Below, piece by piece: positions 38,461 to 47,722 of a stretch of DNA of 64,000 bases. This stretch comes from Pseudomonas huaxiensis (GTDB taxonomy: Bacteria; Pseudomonadota; Gammaproteobacteria; Pseudomonadales; Pseudomonadaceae). The notes under the pieces are model-generated. The model did not search any database. It had not been told where the DNA came from and saw only the letters and a list, made by a program, of their open reading frames with translations. Position numbers and translations under genes: made by a program. How positions within the stretch are numbered: position 1 is the first letter of the stretch; each line of letters opens with the position of its first letter. Location: the NCBI RefSeq assembly GCF_003231275.1, contig NZ_QKVL01000001.1, positions 372,001-436,000 of the forward strand, read 5' to 3'.

Positions 38461-40049
38461 CTGACCAGAACAGCCAGTTCTTTGCCATCCTCACCGCCGT
38501 GGGGGAGGCCAAGCAGGCTAATGCAAACGCGCTCGGCGTGCCGTGGACCTTCGCCCAAATGGGCGTAGGTGACGCGAACCTGACGGACCCGATCCCATCA
38601 CGAACCCAGACCCGACTGATAAACGAACGCCGCCGTGCGCCGCTCAATCAGGTCAAGGTCGACCCGAACAATGCCAGCATCATCATTGCCGAACAGGTGA
38701 TCCCGCCAGATGTCGGTGGTTGGTGGATTCGCGAAATCGGACTCTACGATGCTGAGGGAGATCTGGTGGCGGTCGCCAACTGCGCACCGAGCTTCAAGCC
38801 CTTGCTTTCCCAGGGCACGGGCAAGACCCAGGTGGTACGGCTGAACATCATCGTCACCAGCACCGCCAATGTGCAGCTCAAGATTGACCCGGCGGTGGTG
38901 CTGGCAACCCGCGAGTATGTCGACAGCGTCATTCTGAGTGTCTTGCCGCGCGACAAGGTGCCCGGGGTATATACCCAGGTGCGGATCAATGAACGGGGCC
39001 TTGTGACTCAAGGTTGGAACCCTACCACGCTTGATGAATACGGCATCACTGACGCACTGAGCAAGAAGGGCGGGACGGTGAGCGGTAATTTCTGGCTCGA
39101 CGGTTACAACATGTTCCTCAAGCAGAGCGGTGCCCAGGCTTGGAATATCGGCGTGCTGGGCACGAACGACCAAGGGGCGATTCAGGCGGGCGTCGGGTTT
39201 GTTGGTGGCGCTGGTGCGATCAAGAGTGTGTTTTTGGCGCTCGGTGACAATCCATGGTCGGGCGGTAACGGCATTCGCATCACATCAGCAGGTGTGGCAG
39301 TTGAAGGGCGGTTGTCGGGAGCTGGGTCGGGCTTGAGCGATGTGCCCTGGTCCGGCCTGGCTGGCGTTCCGTCGGCGGTCAAAGCAGTCGGCAATGTTGC
39401 AGGCATGGGCTTCTATGTACACCTCGGCGGTGGCGCCGTTGCAGCTAGATCGATGGCGGTGAGTGGGGCCGGACTCGCGATTGCCAACGCTGACGGTACT
39501 GGCGGAAACCCGACACTCAGTCTGGCCATGGCGACTCAGCCACAAGCCGAGGCCGGCACTGACAACGAACGGCCGATGAGCGCCCTTCGGGTGTTCCAGT
39601 CGATTGCCGCCGTTGTGAAGCAATCGACTGAGGCCGCGTTCGGCTGGGCGAAGGTCGCTACCCAGGCGCAGGTTGAAGCGGGCACGAATGACGCTGTGAT
39701 CGTGACGCCGAAGAAACTCCGAGCAGGGTTCTCTGCGTTGCTTGAAGACAACGGCTACATCGCGCTACCGAGTTGGCTGGGAGGGTTGATCGTGCAATGG
39801 GGGCGTGCGGTTGGTGTGCCACAGGCGATCGATGCGCCTGATGTTGTCGGCCCGACGATGGACATTCCGTTGCCGCTGACATTTCCGACAGCGGCTTGGC
39901 GTGTGCTTGCGACGATGAACTTTACGACGATGTCGACTAAGTCGTCATACGCGCCGGGGTCAACAATCGTTTCGAACTCCGTCATCCGGGTGCAGAACAA
40001 CTACACGAACTCGGGCGGCCAGATCTGCTACCTCGTGATCGGCAAGTAA
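38457..40049 (+). CDS. Tail fibre protein
   Basis: A 530-residue receptor-binding fibre. The N-terminal roughly 200 residues (baseplate-attachment DUF3751-like part, with NSQFFAILTAVGEAKQANAN and VIPPDVGGWWIREIGLYDA) are nearly identical to the tailocin fibre. From about residue 205 onward the two proteins differ completely, as expected where host specificity is set. The C-terminus has a compact beta domain (GGLIVQWGRA...). It is followed by its assembly chaperone. Confidence 0.9.
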   Translation: MTDQNSQFFAILTAVGEAKQANANALGVPWTFAQMGVGDANLTDPIPSRTQTRLINERRRAPLNQVKVDPNNASIIIAEQVIPPDVGGWWIREIGLYDAEGDLVAVANCAPSFKPLLSQGTGKTQVVRLNIIVTSTANVQLKIDPAVVLATREYVDSVILSVLPRDKVPGVYTQVRINERGLVTQGWNPTTLDEYGITDALSKKGGTVSGNFWLDGYNMFLKQSGAQAWNIGVLGTNDQGAIQAGVGFVGGAGAIKSVFLALGDNPWSGGNGIRITSAGVAVEGRLSGAGSGLSDVPWSGLAGVPSAVKAVGNVAGMGFYVHLGGGAVAARSMAVSGAGLAIANADGTGGNPTLSLAMATQPQAEAGTDNERPMSALRVFQSIAAVVKQSTEAAFGWAKVATQAQVEAGTNDAVIVTPKKLRAGFSALLEDNGYIALPSWLGGLIVQWGRAVGVPQAIDAPDVVGPTMDIPLPLTFPTAAWRVLATMNFTTMSTKSSYAPGSTIVSNSVIRVQNNYTNSGGQICYLVIGK

Positions 40050-40058
40050 GGGGATCAG

Positions 40059-40481
40059 ATGACTACTTTCTACAGCCCGGGCGAGACCGGGTTTTTCGAA
40101 TCCGTGATTCATGCCCCCGGGCAGATTCCGGCAGATGCAATCAAGGTGTCACCCGCTCGCCGGGTTGAGCTGCTACATGGCCTGTCTCATGGGCAAGTGA
40201 TCCGCGTTGATGGCGCTGGTGAGCTTGAGCTGGTCGACCCGCCGCAAGACCCGGAGTACGTACTGGCCAAAGAGCGGGCCTGGCGCGACGCGGCGATCAC
40301 GCAAGTGAGTTGGCTTCGCGAGCGTCATCGGGACGAGCTGGAGTTGCAACTGTCCACCACATTGACTGCCGAGCAGTTCACCGAGCTGCTGGCTTACTTG
40401 CAACTGCTGCGCGAGTGGCCGGCATCGGAAGCCTTCCCAAACATCGAGCAGCGCCCGTTAGCGCCGCTCTGGCTGAGCTAG
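40059..40481 (+). CDS. Tail fibre assembly protein
   Basis: 140 residues. The middle and C-terminal part (AKERAWRDAAITQVSWLRERHRDE, and RQWPxEAFPNxEQRPxAP-like ending) is typical of fibre chaperones (P2 gpG/lambda Tfa class). Genes for such chaperones match their own fibre tip, and the tailocin copy (60485) is indeed divergent. Confidence 0.85.
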   Translation: MTTFYSPGETGFFESVIHAPGQIPADAIKVSPARRVELLHGLSHGQVIRVDGAGELELVDPPQDPEYVLAKERAWRDAAITQVSWLRERHRDELELQLSTTLTAEQFTELLAYLQLLREWPASEAFPNIEQRPLAPLWLS

Positions 40482-40518
40482 CGCCCGCACCGTCTGGGCG
40501 TTTTCTGTTCCACCCGAG

Positions 40519-40541
40519 GCCCCGCACTGCGGGGCTTTTTC
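40519..40541 (+). terminator. Terminator before sheath gene
   Basis: GCCCCGC-ACT-GCGGGGC with five T, 18 bp upstream of the sheath ATG. A similar hairpin is at 60961 in the tailocin. It may reset expression between the baseplate-fibre and sheath-tube blocks. Confidence 0.75.
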
Positions 40542-40559
40542 ATATCTGGAGAAATACCA

Positions 40560-41726
40560 ATGAGTGGATTCTTCCACGGCGTTACCGTAACGAACGTCGA
40601 CACCGGGGCGCGCAACATCGCGTTGCCGTCGTCCTCGATCATCGGCCTGGTCGACACGTTCACCCCGGGCGCCGACGCCACGGCCAAGGCCAACGATCTG
40701 GTGCTGATCACCAGCGAGCGTGAAGCCGTCGCGGCCTTCGGCCCGGCCTCGGCCATCACCAAGGCGTGCCAGGCGATCTACACCCGCGCCAAGGCGGTGA
40801 TCGTCGCGTGCGGCGTGGCCAAGCTGGTCGACCCGGCCGAGCAGACCTCAGCGATCATTGGCGGCGTGCTGGCCGACGGCAAACGTACCGGCCTGCAAGC
40901 GCTGCTGGACGGCAAGAGCCGGTTCAACGCCCAGCCCCGTCTGCTGGTGACCCCGAAGCACAGCGCCACGCAGGCGGTGGGCACGTCGCTTGTGGCCCTG
41001 GCTGACAAGTTGCGCGGCATCGCCATCATCGACGGCCCCAACACCACCGACGAAGCCGCCCTGGACTACGCCGAAAACTTCGGTGCCAAGCGCGCGTTTC
41101 TGGTCGACCCGGGAGTGCAGTACTGGGACACCACGGCCGACGCCACGATCAACGCGCCGGCCTCGGCGTGGGTCGCCGGCCTGTTTGCCTGGACCGACAA
41201 CGAGTACGGCTTCTGGGCCTCGCCGTCGAACAAGGAGTTCGTCGGCATCACTGGCGTGACCCGGCCGGTGGAGTTCCTGGACGGCGACGAAACCTGCCGG
41301 GCCAACCTGCTCAACAACGCGAACATCACCACCATCATCCGCGACGACGGCTACCGCCTGTGGGGCAACCGCACGCTGAGCAGCGACGCGAAGTGGGCGT
41401 TCGTCACCCGCGTTCGCACCATGGATATCGTCATGGACGCGATCCTGTACGGGCACAAATGGGCTGTCGACCGCTCGATCACCGCGACCTACGTCAAGGA
41501 CGTGACCGAGGGCCTGGAGAACTTCATGCGCGACCTGAAAGCCCAGGGCGCAATCATCAACTTTGAGGTGTTCGCTGACCCTGAGCTGAACACGGCCAGC
41601 CAACTGGAGCAGGGCAAGGTGTACTGGAACATCCGTTTCACCGACGTGCCCCCGGCCGAAAACCCGAACTTCCGTGTCGAGGTCACCAACCAGTGGCTGA
41701 CCGAAGTCCTCGATCAGAACGCATAA
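40560..41726 (+). CDS. Contractile tail sheath protein (FI)
   Basis: 388 residues. SGFFHGVTVTNVDTG, LITSEREAVAAFGPASAITKA and the conserved late RTMDIVMDAILYGHKWAVDR identify a P2 FI-type sheath. It polymerises around the tube and contracts on binding. It differs from the tailocin sheath (61004) at only about 25 positions by my count. Confidence 0.95.
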   Translation: MSGFFHGVTVTNVDTGARNIALPSSSIIGLVDTFTPGADATAKANDLVLITSEREAVAAFGPASAITKACQAIYTRAKAVIVACGVAKLVDPAEQTSAIIGGVLADGKRTGLQALLDGKSRFNAQPRLLVTPKHSATQAVGTSLVALADKLRGIAIIDGPNTTDEAALDYAENFGAKRAFLVDPGVQYWDTTADATINAPASAWVAGLFAWTDNEYGFWASPSNKEFVGITGVTRPVEFLDGDETCRANLLNNANITTIIRDDGYRLWGNRTLSSDAKWAFVTRVRTMDIVMDAILYGHKWAVDRSITATYVKDVTEGLENFMRDLKAQGAIINFEVFADPELNTASQLEQGKVYWNIRFTDVPPAENPNFRVEVTNQWLTEVLDQNA

Positions 41727-41738
41727 GGAGCCCAACGC

Positions 41739-42248
41739 ATGGCAATGATTCCGCAAACCCTCGCCAACCTGAACCTGTTCGTGGACGGCGTCAGTTTCCA
41801 GGGTGATGTCACCAGCCTGACCCTGCCCAAGCTCGCGATCAAGACCGAAGAGCACCGCGTCGGTGGTATGGACGCGCCGGTCGAGCTGGACCAAGGCATG
41901 GAGAAGATGGAGGCCGGTTTCTCGATTACCGGCGTGCGCAAAGAGTCGCTGAAGTTCTTCGGCCTGGCCGATGGCACCGCCTTCAACGGCACGTTTCGGG
42001 GCGCCTTCAAGGGCCTCAAGGGCGCGATCACCCCGGTTGTCGTCACCCTTCGCGGCTTGCTGAAAGAGGTCGACATGGGCGACTGGAAGGCGGCCGACAA
42101 AGCCGAGTTCAAGCACAACATCGCGGTCACTTACTACAAGTTCGAAATCGACGGCCGGGTCATGTACGAGATTGATCCGCTCGGTATGAAACGCGTCGTC
42201 AACGGCGTTGACCAGCTCGCCGCCCAACGTTCGGCCCTCGGCCTCTAA
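41739..42248 (+). CDS. Tail tube protein (FII)
   Basis: 169 residues of the P2 FII type: MIPQTLANLNLFVDGVSFQG, GFSITGVRKESLKFFGLADG and YEIDPLGMKRVVNGVDQLA. AAGGAG lies upstream. It forms the inner tube. It is closely similar to the tailocin tube at 62183. Confidence 0.95.
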   Translation: MAMIPQTLANLNLFVDGVSFQGDVTSLTLPKLAIKTEEHRVGGMDAPVELDQGMEKMEAGFSITGVRKESLKFFGLADGTAFNGTFRGAFKGLKGAITPVVVTLRGLLKEVDMGDWKAADKAEFKHNIAVTYYKFEIDGRVMYEIDPLGMKRVVNGVDQLAAQRSALGL

Positions 42249-42274
42249 TCCCCTCGCACGAAAGGAATTCACAC

Positions 42275-42571
42275 ATGATCAAGAAAACCCCGAGCTGGCT
42301 GGCCATTGCCGGTGACCGCGTTACCGTAACGTTGACTCGCCCATCCGAGGCCAATGGCGTGCAGGTCGACAAGCTGAACCTGCGCGCCCCGACCGTGCGC
42401 GATATGCGCACTGCCCATCAGACTGGCGGCGCTGATGACGAGCAGCGCGAAATGAACCTGTTCGCCTCGCTTGCCGAAGTCAGTACCAAGGATCTGGAGG
42501 GGCTGACGTTGAAGGACTACACCCGCCTGCAGACCGGATATTTTCGCTTGGTGCAAGAGGACGAGCTTTAA
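42275..42571 (+). CDS. Tail assembly chaperone E (zero-frame product)
   Basis: 98 residues, MIKKTPSWLAIAGDRVTVTL onward, with LRAPTVRDMRTAHQTGG and EVSTKDLEGLTLKDYTRLQ. This is the P2 gpE position, between tube and tape measure. It ends with CTT TAA; the downstream sequence codes for a conserved 37-residue extension in the +1 frame (see E'). Confidence 0.88.
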   Translation: MIKKTPSWLAIAGDRVTVTLTRPSEANGVQVDKLNLRAPTVRDMRTAHQTGGADDEQREMNLFASLAEVSTKDLEGLTLKDYTRLQTGYFRLVQEDEL

Positions 42572-42683
42572 CCCGGCGCTGCAAAAACTGGCGGCAAAGC
42601 GGCTCGCGACGGAGCTGGGCTTTTCCGCCGCCGAAATCATGACCATGTCCTACGCCGACATGGTCTGGTGGCTCACGGACTGA
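42570..42683 (+). CDS. E' frameshift extension of tail chaperone
   Basis: Reads AAKRLATELGFSAAEIM and ends YADMVWWLTD-stop, with no start codon of its own at the right place. It is in the +1 frame relative to E. The tailocin has the same extension with base changes mostly at third positions of this frame. A slip at CTT before the stop would give a 135-residue E-E' fusion, the analogue of P2 E+E' and lambda G/GT. Confidence 0.75.
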   Translation, partial: NPALQKLAAKRLATELGFSAAEIMTMSYADMVWWLTD

Positions 42684-42701
42684 GCCCGATGGGGGTGAAC
42701 G

Positions 42702-45545
42702 ATGGCAAGCAAATTGGCGCTATCGGTAGTGATCGGCGGCGCGGTTGCGTCGTCGCTCGGCTCGGCTTTCAAGACCGCTGAAAGCGGCATCGCGAAGCTT
42801 GAGCAGAAAGGCAACAAGGCCAAAGTGCTGAAAGGCATGATCGGCGAAACGATCAAGTTGCGGGATGAGTGGAAGAAAGCGCACGACAGCGGTTCGGCCT
42901 CGGCCGCTGGGCTGTTGCGCAAGCTGGATAAAAACCTGGATAGCCTGCGCAAACAAGGCATCCAGGTGGGCAGGTTGAACCAGGAGTATCAACGCCTTGG
43001 CCGGACTGCTAAGGCGACTGACCTGCAGATCAAAGGTCGGCAGCAGATGACCGCTGGCAAGGAAGGGCTCAAGTCTACCGCGGCCCAAGCGACTGCAGCA
43101 GTGGCCGCGGTGGCGATCCCGACAGTCATCAGCGCGAACTATCAAGACAAGGTCCGCGATATTGCGATCAAGGCTGGTGTAGCGAACCAGCCTAAAGAGC
43201 AGGCGATGTCAAAGCAGATCATTCAGGTTGCCCAGGACAACGGCATGAGCCGCGATGGTGTCGCCGATCTGGTGAACCAGCTAGTCGGTGCCGGCATGGA
43301 TCTGAACAAGGCGCTGTCTTACTCGACCGTCGCTGCAAAGTTCTCGGTCGGGCAGGGCGCGGGCGGTGAAGACACGGCTCGAATGATCATGGCTCTGGAG
43401 CAGAACGCCAAGATCACTGATCCCGAGCAGATGACAAAGGCCCTTGAGGGCATCGCCCTGCAGGGGCAGGCGGGTAGCTTTGAAGCGTCCGATATGGCGC
43501 GCTGGTTTCCGGTACTGCTGGCCGGAATGGAAAAGACCGGCAGTGTCGGACCGGAAGCGGTTGCCCAGTTGGGCGCAATGCTGCAGGTGCAAATGAAGAC
43601 TGCAGGTGGCTCCGATGAGGCGGCGAACAACCTCAAGAACTGGATCGAGAAGATTGGCTCCGGCGAAGTTGTAGATGCCTACAAGAAAGCCGGCATCGAC
43701 TATCAGGCATCGCTCAACACCGGCATCCAGAAAGGCATGTCGGTCATGGAATCCAGCATGGCCCTGGCGATGCAGTACGTCGAGAAAACCGACCCGGCCA
43801 AGGCCAAGAAAATGGCCGAGGCCAAGGCGAAAATTGACAAGGAAGTTGATCCCGAAAAGGCGATCAAGATGCTGGATGCGCTGGAGCAGTCTCTGCGCAC
43901 GGGCGACATCTTTGCAGACATGCAGGTCAAGGCCGCGCTCACCGCCTATGGGCAGAATCGCGGGTTCTACGACAAGCTCAAGACAGATGCCACGCAGGCG
44001 ACCGGCATTCTCGAGAAGAACCTCGCCGAGCGCCGCGAGACGTCGAAACAGCGATGGGCTGAGACAGTCAACGCCATGGACGATGCGATGCGTAGCATCG
44101 GTGACGCAATTCGCCCGATGACCGACTGGGTTGCGACCATTGTCACCGCTATGGCTCAGGGTTTCACCAAGCTCTCTGACGGCTCGCAGAGCGTGGTGGG
44201 TGGTGTCGTGGCGGTTGGCGGTGCTTTTCTGGCCCTGAGAGGGCTGTTCAACGGATTCAAGATCGCCAAGGGCATTTTCAACATTGGTCGGGGTTCTCTG
44301 ATGGGCGACCCGAACAAGGTGCAGAAAGTGTTCGTGACCAACTCCGGTGACGGGGATGGGGAGGGAGGCGACGACGAGAAGGGCGGTCGGCGCGGAAAGG
44401 TAATCGATCTGCTGTCGTCGGGCCTCAAGATGTTCGGCGGCAAGGGCGAATCCGAAGGTGGCGAGGGAGAGGAAGGCGCCGGCGGGGAAGAGAAGAAAGG
44501 GTTTCAGCCGGTCGAAATGGGGCTGAAAGTCCTGGATATATTCCGTGAAGCCCGCGGCGAGGACGAGGGCGGCGCCGAGGGTGGCGGATCGGAGCCGCAG
44601 AAGGTCTTTGTCGTCAATGCTGATGCCTTCGGCGGGGGGGCAGGGCCGGGTGCTGGTGATGGTCCGGGTCGGCGTCGCCGGCCGCGCCCTCGACGTCCTC
44701 GGCGTACTCGCAACCCTGGGCCCGGTCCTCGGCCGGGGCCTTCACCGAATCCACGGCCACGGCCGCCGGTGCCTCGACCGCCACCAGTTCCCCCTGTTCC
44801 GCCTGCGCCTCCGTCAAGGGTGGCCAACTCGCTGGGGGCGATGGTCCGGGGCGCGAGGACTGCGACAGAGATAGGTAAGCGTCTTCCGGGCGGGAACCTT
44901 CTTAGCGCTGGTCTCGGGGCCGTTGACGTCGCGATGAACGCAGAAACCCAGGATGAAAAAGCCGAGGGGTACGGGAGCGTTGCCGGCGGTCTTGCGGGCG
45001 CTGCTGCTGGTGCTGCTGCCGGTGCGGCTATCGGTTCGGTGGTGCCGATCATCGGCACCGCTATTGGCGGCCTGGTGGGCGCCTACCTCGGCAGTATGGG
45101 CGGCGAGGCTGGCGGGGGCTGGCTGGGCAAAAAGCTGTTCGGGGAAAAAGAACCGGAGCAGGTTGCCGAGTCAGACGTCGTGACCAAACCGCCGACATCT
45201 GTTGTGCCGTATGACCCGCGCAACCCCGGCACGGTGCAGTTGCCTGGCGGGGGAGTTGTGGCCCCGCAGGGGGCGAGTATGGGCGCCGTTGTGCGTGACT
45301 TGGATAAGACAGCTTCAGCAGCCCCCAGCGCGCAGGAGCTGGCCAAGGCGGCCGCGCCGAAGCCTGAGCGGGGCAAGGTGGATCAGTCCTTTGCGTTCGC
45401 GCCCAGCATGTCGGTCACGGTTCAGGGGGACGCGAAAGACCCGGGGCGGATGGCGCAAGAACTCTGGCCGCATCTACAGCGGCAAATGGAAGACTTCGCC
45501 CGGCAGGCTCAGGCCCGCCAGTTGAGCGACGAACCCCACGTTTAA
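42702..45545 (+). CDS. Tape measure protein (T)
   Basis: 947 residues. The N-terminal helical region (1-140) leads to the TP901-like tape-measure core (about 150-470: DKVRDIAIKAGVANQPKEQA, LVNQLVGAGMDLNKALSYST). A membrane-active hydrophobic segment is near 500-530 and a glycine/alanine-rich hydrophobic segment (glycine-zipper-like) is near 760-800. Between them, at about residues 650-705, is an unusual Pro/Arg-rich low-complexity insert. It sets tail length. It is only distantly related to the tailocin tape measure at 63149. Confidence 0.9.
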   Translation: MASKLALSVVIGGAVASSLGSAFKTAESGIAKLEQKGNKAKVLKGMIGETIKLRDEWKKAHDSGSASAAGLLRKLDKNLDSLRKQGIQVGRLNQEYQRLGRTAKATDLQIKGRQQMTAGKEGLKSTAAQATAAVAAVAIPTVISANYQDKVRDIAIKAGVANQPKEQAMSKQIIQVAQDNGMSRDGVADLVNQLVGAGMDLNKALSYSTVAAKFSVGQGAGGEDTARMIMALEQNAKITDPEQMTKALEGIALQGQAGSFEASDMARWFPVLLAGMEKTGSVGPEAVAQLGAMLQVQMKTAGGSDEAANNLKNWIEKIGSGEVVDAYKKAGIDYQASLNTGIQKGMSVMESSMALAMQYVEKTDPAKAKKMAEAKAKIDKEVDPEKAIKMLDALEQSLRTGDIFADMQVKAALTAYGQNRGFYDKLKTDATQATGILEKNLAERRETSKQRWAETVNAMDDAMRSIGDAIRPMTDWVATIVTAMAQGFTKLSDGSQSVVGGVVAVGGAFLALRGLFNGFKIAKGIFNIGRGSLMGDPNKVQKVFVTNSGDGDGEGGDDEKGGRRGKVIDLLSSGLKMFGGKGESEGGEGEEGAGGEEKKGFQPVEMGLKVLDIFREARGEDEGGAEGGGSEPQKVFVVNADAFGGGAGPGAGDGPGRRRRPRPRRPRRTRNPGPGPRPGPSPNPRPRPPVPRPPPVPPVPPAPPSRVANSLGAMVRGARTATEIGKRLPGGNLLSAGLGAVDVAMNAETQDEKAEGYGSVAGGLAGAAAGAAAGAAIGSVVPIIGTAIGGLVGAYLGSMGGEAGGGWLGKKLFGEKEPEQVAESDVVTKPPTSVVPYDPRNPGTVQLPGGGVVAPQGASMGAVVRDLDKTASAAPSAQELAKAAAPKPERGKVDQSFAFAPSMSVTVQGDAKDPGRMAQELWPHLQRQMEDFARQAQARQLSDEPHV

Positions 45546-45554
45546 GGAGGGCCC

Positions 45555-46400
45555 ATGGCCTATATGGAGCAACTGCAATCGGGGTTTAAATCCCTGGTTG
45601 CAGCGGGAGAGGCTGGCCGGCGCAGCGCCGACGAGATGCTGGGCCCTATGAACGGCGCGATCAGCAACATCACGGGTGCCGCGTCCGAGCTGGAAAACAT
45701 ACCGTTCGTGGGCCCGGCACTGGGAGAAAAGCTACAGCGCACAATGCGCGGTATCACCGCTGCACAGGAGACCGTCGGCCGGGTGGCCTCGATCTACAGC
45801 CAGGCCACCACGGCCGCTGGGCAAGTTCAGGAGCGTATCGGCACCCTCAAGGAACAAGCCGCCAAGGCCGGCGCTGCGATCAACCGGGTGGCCGGCAAGG
45901 TCAGTCCGTCCCTGGGCAACATCGTGCCGTCGTCCTCGTTCTCACCAGAGCAGACGCCGGCAGCCGAGGCGGTGAAGCCATTCCCGCACCTGCTGATCAT
46001 TCAGTCCCAGGCCCCGAACACGCAGCCTTACTACTTCAACCTGGACACGGCTGCCTTCGAGGAGCTGCGACGACAGACGGCGTTTCGCTGGGCAGGGCAG
46101 GAGCGGCTGTCGCGCTCCATTGCGCAGCAGGCTGTGGGGCAGGGTGAAGACAAGATCACCATCAAGGGCGTGATCTACCCCGGTCACAAGGGCGGGCTCA
46201 AGCAACTGGATACGCTGCGCAGTATCGGCCGCAACTTGCAGGCGCTGAGCCTGGTCACGGGCTATGGCGAGGTGCTGGGCAACTGGTGCTTGCTCAGTGT
46301 CGAGGAAGAGCAAAGCAGCCTGCTGGCCGGTGGCATTCCGCGTAAACAATCATTCTCGCTGGAGTTCGTGAGCTATGGCGACGACCTGCAGAACGTCTGA
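45555..46400 (+). CDS. Tail protein U, with N-terminal extension
   Basis: 281 residues. The C-terminal 130 (HLLIIQSQAPNTQPYYFNLDTAAFEE and HKGGLKQLDTLRSIGRNL) matches the P2 gpU family. The first 140 residues form an extra alanine-rich helical domain not usual in gpU (about 160 residues). It overlaps gpX by 26 bp. Possible roles are tail completion or tape measure capping. Confidence 0.85.
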   Translation: MAYMEQLQSGFKSLVAAGEAGRRSADEMLGPMNGAISNITGAASELENIPFVGPALGEKLQRTMRGITAAQETVGRVASIYSQATTAAGQVQERIGTLKEQAAKAGAAINRVAGKVSPSLGNIVPSSSFSPEQTPAAEAVKPFPHLLIIQSQAPNTQPYYFNLDTAAFEELRRQTAFRWAGQERLSRSIAQQAVGQGEDKITIKGVIYPGHKGGLKQLDTLRSIGRNLQALSLVTGYGEVLGNWCLLSVEEEQSSLLAGGIPRKQSFSLEFVSYGDDLQNV

Positions 46401-46581
46401 CGGGGATCTGCTGGACACGTTGTGCCAGCACTATTACGGCCATCTCAACGGCAGCGTCGAGGCGGTGCTGGCGGCCAATCAGGGACTGGCCGACATTCCC
46501 CAGCCGTACCGGGCGGGGGTGCTGATCAAGTTGCCGGACCTGCCGGTGTCGACCGACGCAACGGTGCGCCTCTGGGACTGA
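46375..46581 (+). CDS. Tail protein X (LysM-like)
   Basis: 68 residues. DGDLLDTLCQHYYGHLNGSVEAVLA and the final YRAGVLIKLPDLP are the P2 gpX pattern, a LysM-like fold at the baseplate hub. Overlaps the gpU 3' end. Confidence 0.9.
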   Translation: MATTCRTSDGDLLDTLCQHYYGHLNGSVEAVLAANQGLADIPQPYRAGVLIKLPDLPVSTDATVRLWD

Positions 46582-46600
46582 CCCTACCGCGTAACAACCC

Positions 46601-46624
46601 AACCCCGCCGAGTGCGGGGTTTTT
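46601..46624 (+). terminator. Hairpin after gpX
   Basis: AACCCCGC-CGAGT-GCGGGGTT followed by TTT, 20 bp before gpD. Confidence 0.75.
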
Positions 46625-46643
46625 CATTCAAGGGGGATGATCA

Positions 46644-47699
46644 ATGCAACCTGTCTTCCGTGTTGTCGCGGACAGCCGCGACATCACCGCGCTTATCAAC
46701 GACCGGCTGCTGATGCTGCGCACGTCCGATAAACCGGGGCTTGAGTCGGATGAGTTCGAACTGCGCATCGATGACCGCGACCAGGCGGTGTCGCTGCCCA
46801 GCCGCGGTGCCAGTGTCGAGGTCTTTATGGGCTACGCCGGCCAGGCACTAACCCGGCTCGGGCGCTACACAGTGGACGAGGTCGAACTGAGCGGCCCGCC
46901 CGACACACTGACGATCCGCGGCAAAGCCAGCGACATGCGCGGCACCGGCAAGACAACGCGCAGCGGCAGTTGGGAAGGCGTCCCGCTGCAGCAGATCGTC
47001 AGCGACATCGCCGGCCGCAATGGCTGGGAGCCGGTCTGCCCGGTGCAGACCAAGGTGCCCCGCGTCGACCAGCTCAGCGAGTCGGACTTCAACTTCATCA
47101 CCCGCCTGGCAAAGCAATACGACTGCACGGCCAAGGTCGCCGAAGGCAAGCTCCTGGTTATGCCCCGGCAGGGTGGCCAGACCGCAAGCGGCAAGGCATT
47201 GCCCGCCATCACGATTACCCGCAAGGACGTCAGCCGCTGGCAACTCAGGCTCGGCGACAAGACGACCCACAAGGCCGTCAAGACCAAGCACCAGGACAAG
47301 AAAACCGGCGAGCTGAAGGTCATCGACCTGGCCAACGAAGACGCACCGACAACGCTGCCTCCGGTCCACACCGACCGCCACGTCTACCCCAACAAGTCCG
47401 CTGCAGAACAGGCTGCCAAGGCCCGGCTCGCGGCATTCAATCGCAGCACTGCAGGCGTACGCCTGGACATGGCCGGCCGCACCGACTTGTTTGCTGAACG
47501 GATGATCAACGTCCAAGGCTTCAAGACCGGTCTCGACGGCGAGTACCTGGTGGACAGCGTTGAGCAGACCTTCACCGCCTCGGGTTGGACGACCTCGGTC
47601 GAATGCAACGGTGGCAAGAAGGGCAAGGCCAAGGCCAGCGGCAAGAAGAAAAAAGAAACCAAACCACTGAAGACAATCGATCTATCCCCCTCGGCCTGA
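46644..47699 (+). CDS. Late control / hub protein D
   Basis: 351 residues. FRVVADSRDITALINDRLLML, TRLGRYTVDEVELSGPPDTL and RVDQLSESDFNFITRLAKQYDC are hallmarks of P2 gpD, the baseplate hub that holds gpV. The C-terminus is Lys-rich. It lies before the endolysin gene. Confidence 0.92.
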   Translation: MQPVFRVVADSRDITALINDRLLMLRTSDKPGLESDEFELRIDDRDQAVSLPSRGASVEVFMGYAGQALTRLGRYTVDEVELSGPPDTLTIRGKASDMRGTGKTTRSGSWEGVPLQQIVSDIAGRNGWEPVCPVQTKVPRVDQLSESDFNFITRLAKQYDCTAKVAEGKLLVMPRQGGQTASGKALPAITITRKDVSRWQLRLGDKTTHKAVKTKHQDKKTGELKVIDLANEDAPTTLPPVHTDRHVYPNKSAAEQAAKARLAAFNRSTAGVRLDMAGRTDLFAERMINVQGFKTGLDGEYLVDSVEQTFTASGWTTSVECNGGKKGKAKASGKKKKETKPLKTIDLSPSA

Positions 47700-47722
47700 C
47701 GGCCAGCCACAGGAGAACACGT

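Noticed and set aside
40848..42272. 474-codon ORF antisense to sheath and tube
   Set aside because: A shadow frame spanning two real genes and their gap. A similar shadow appears opposite the tailocin sheath, showing it follows from the plus-strand code.
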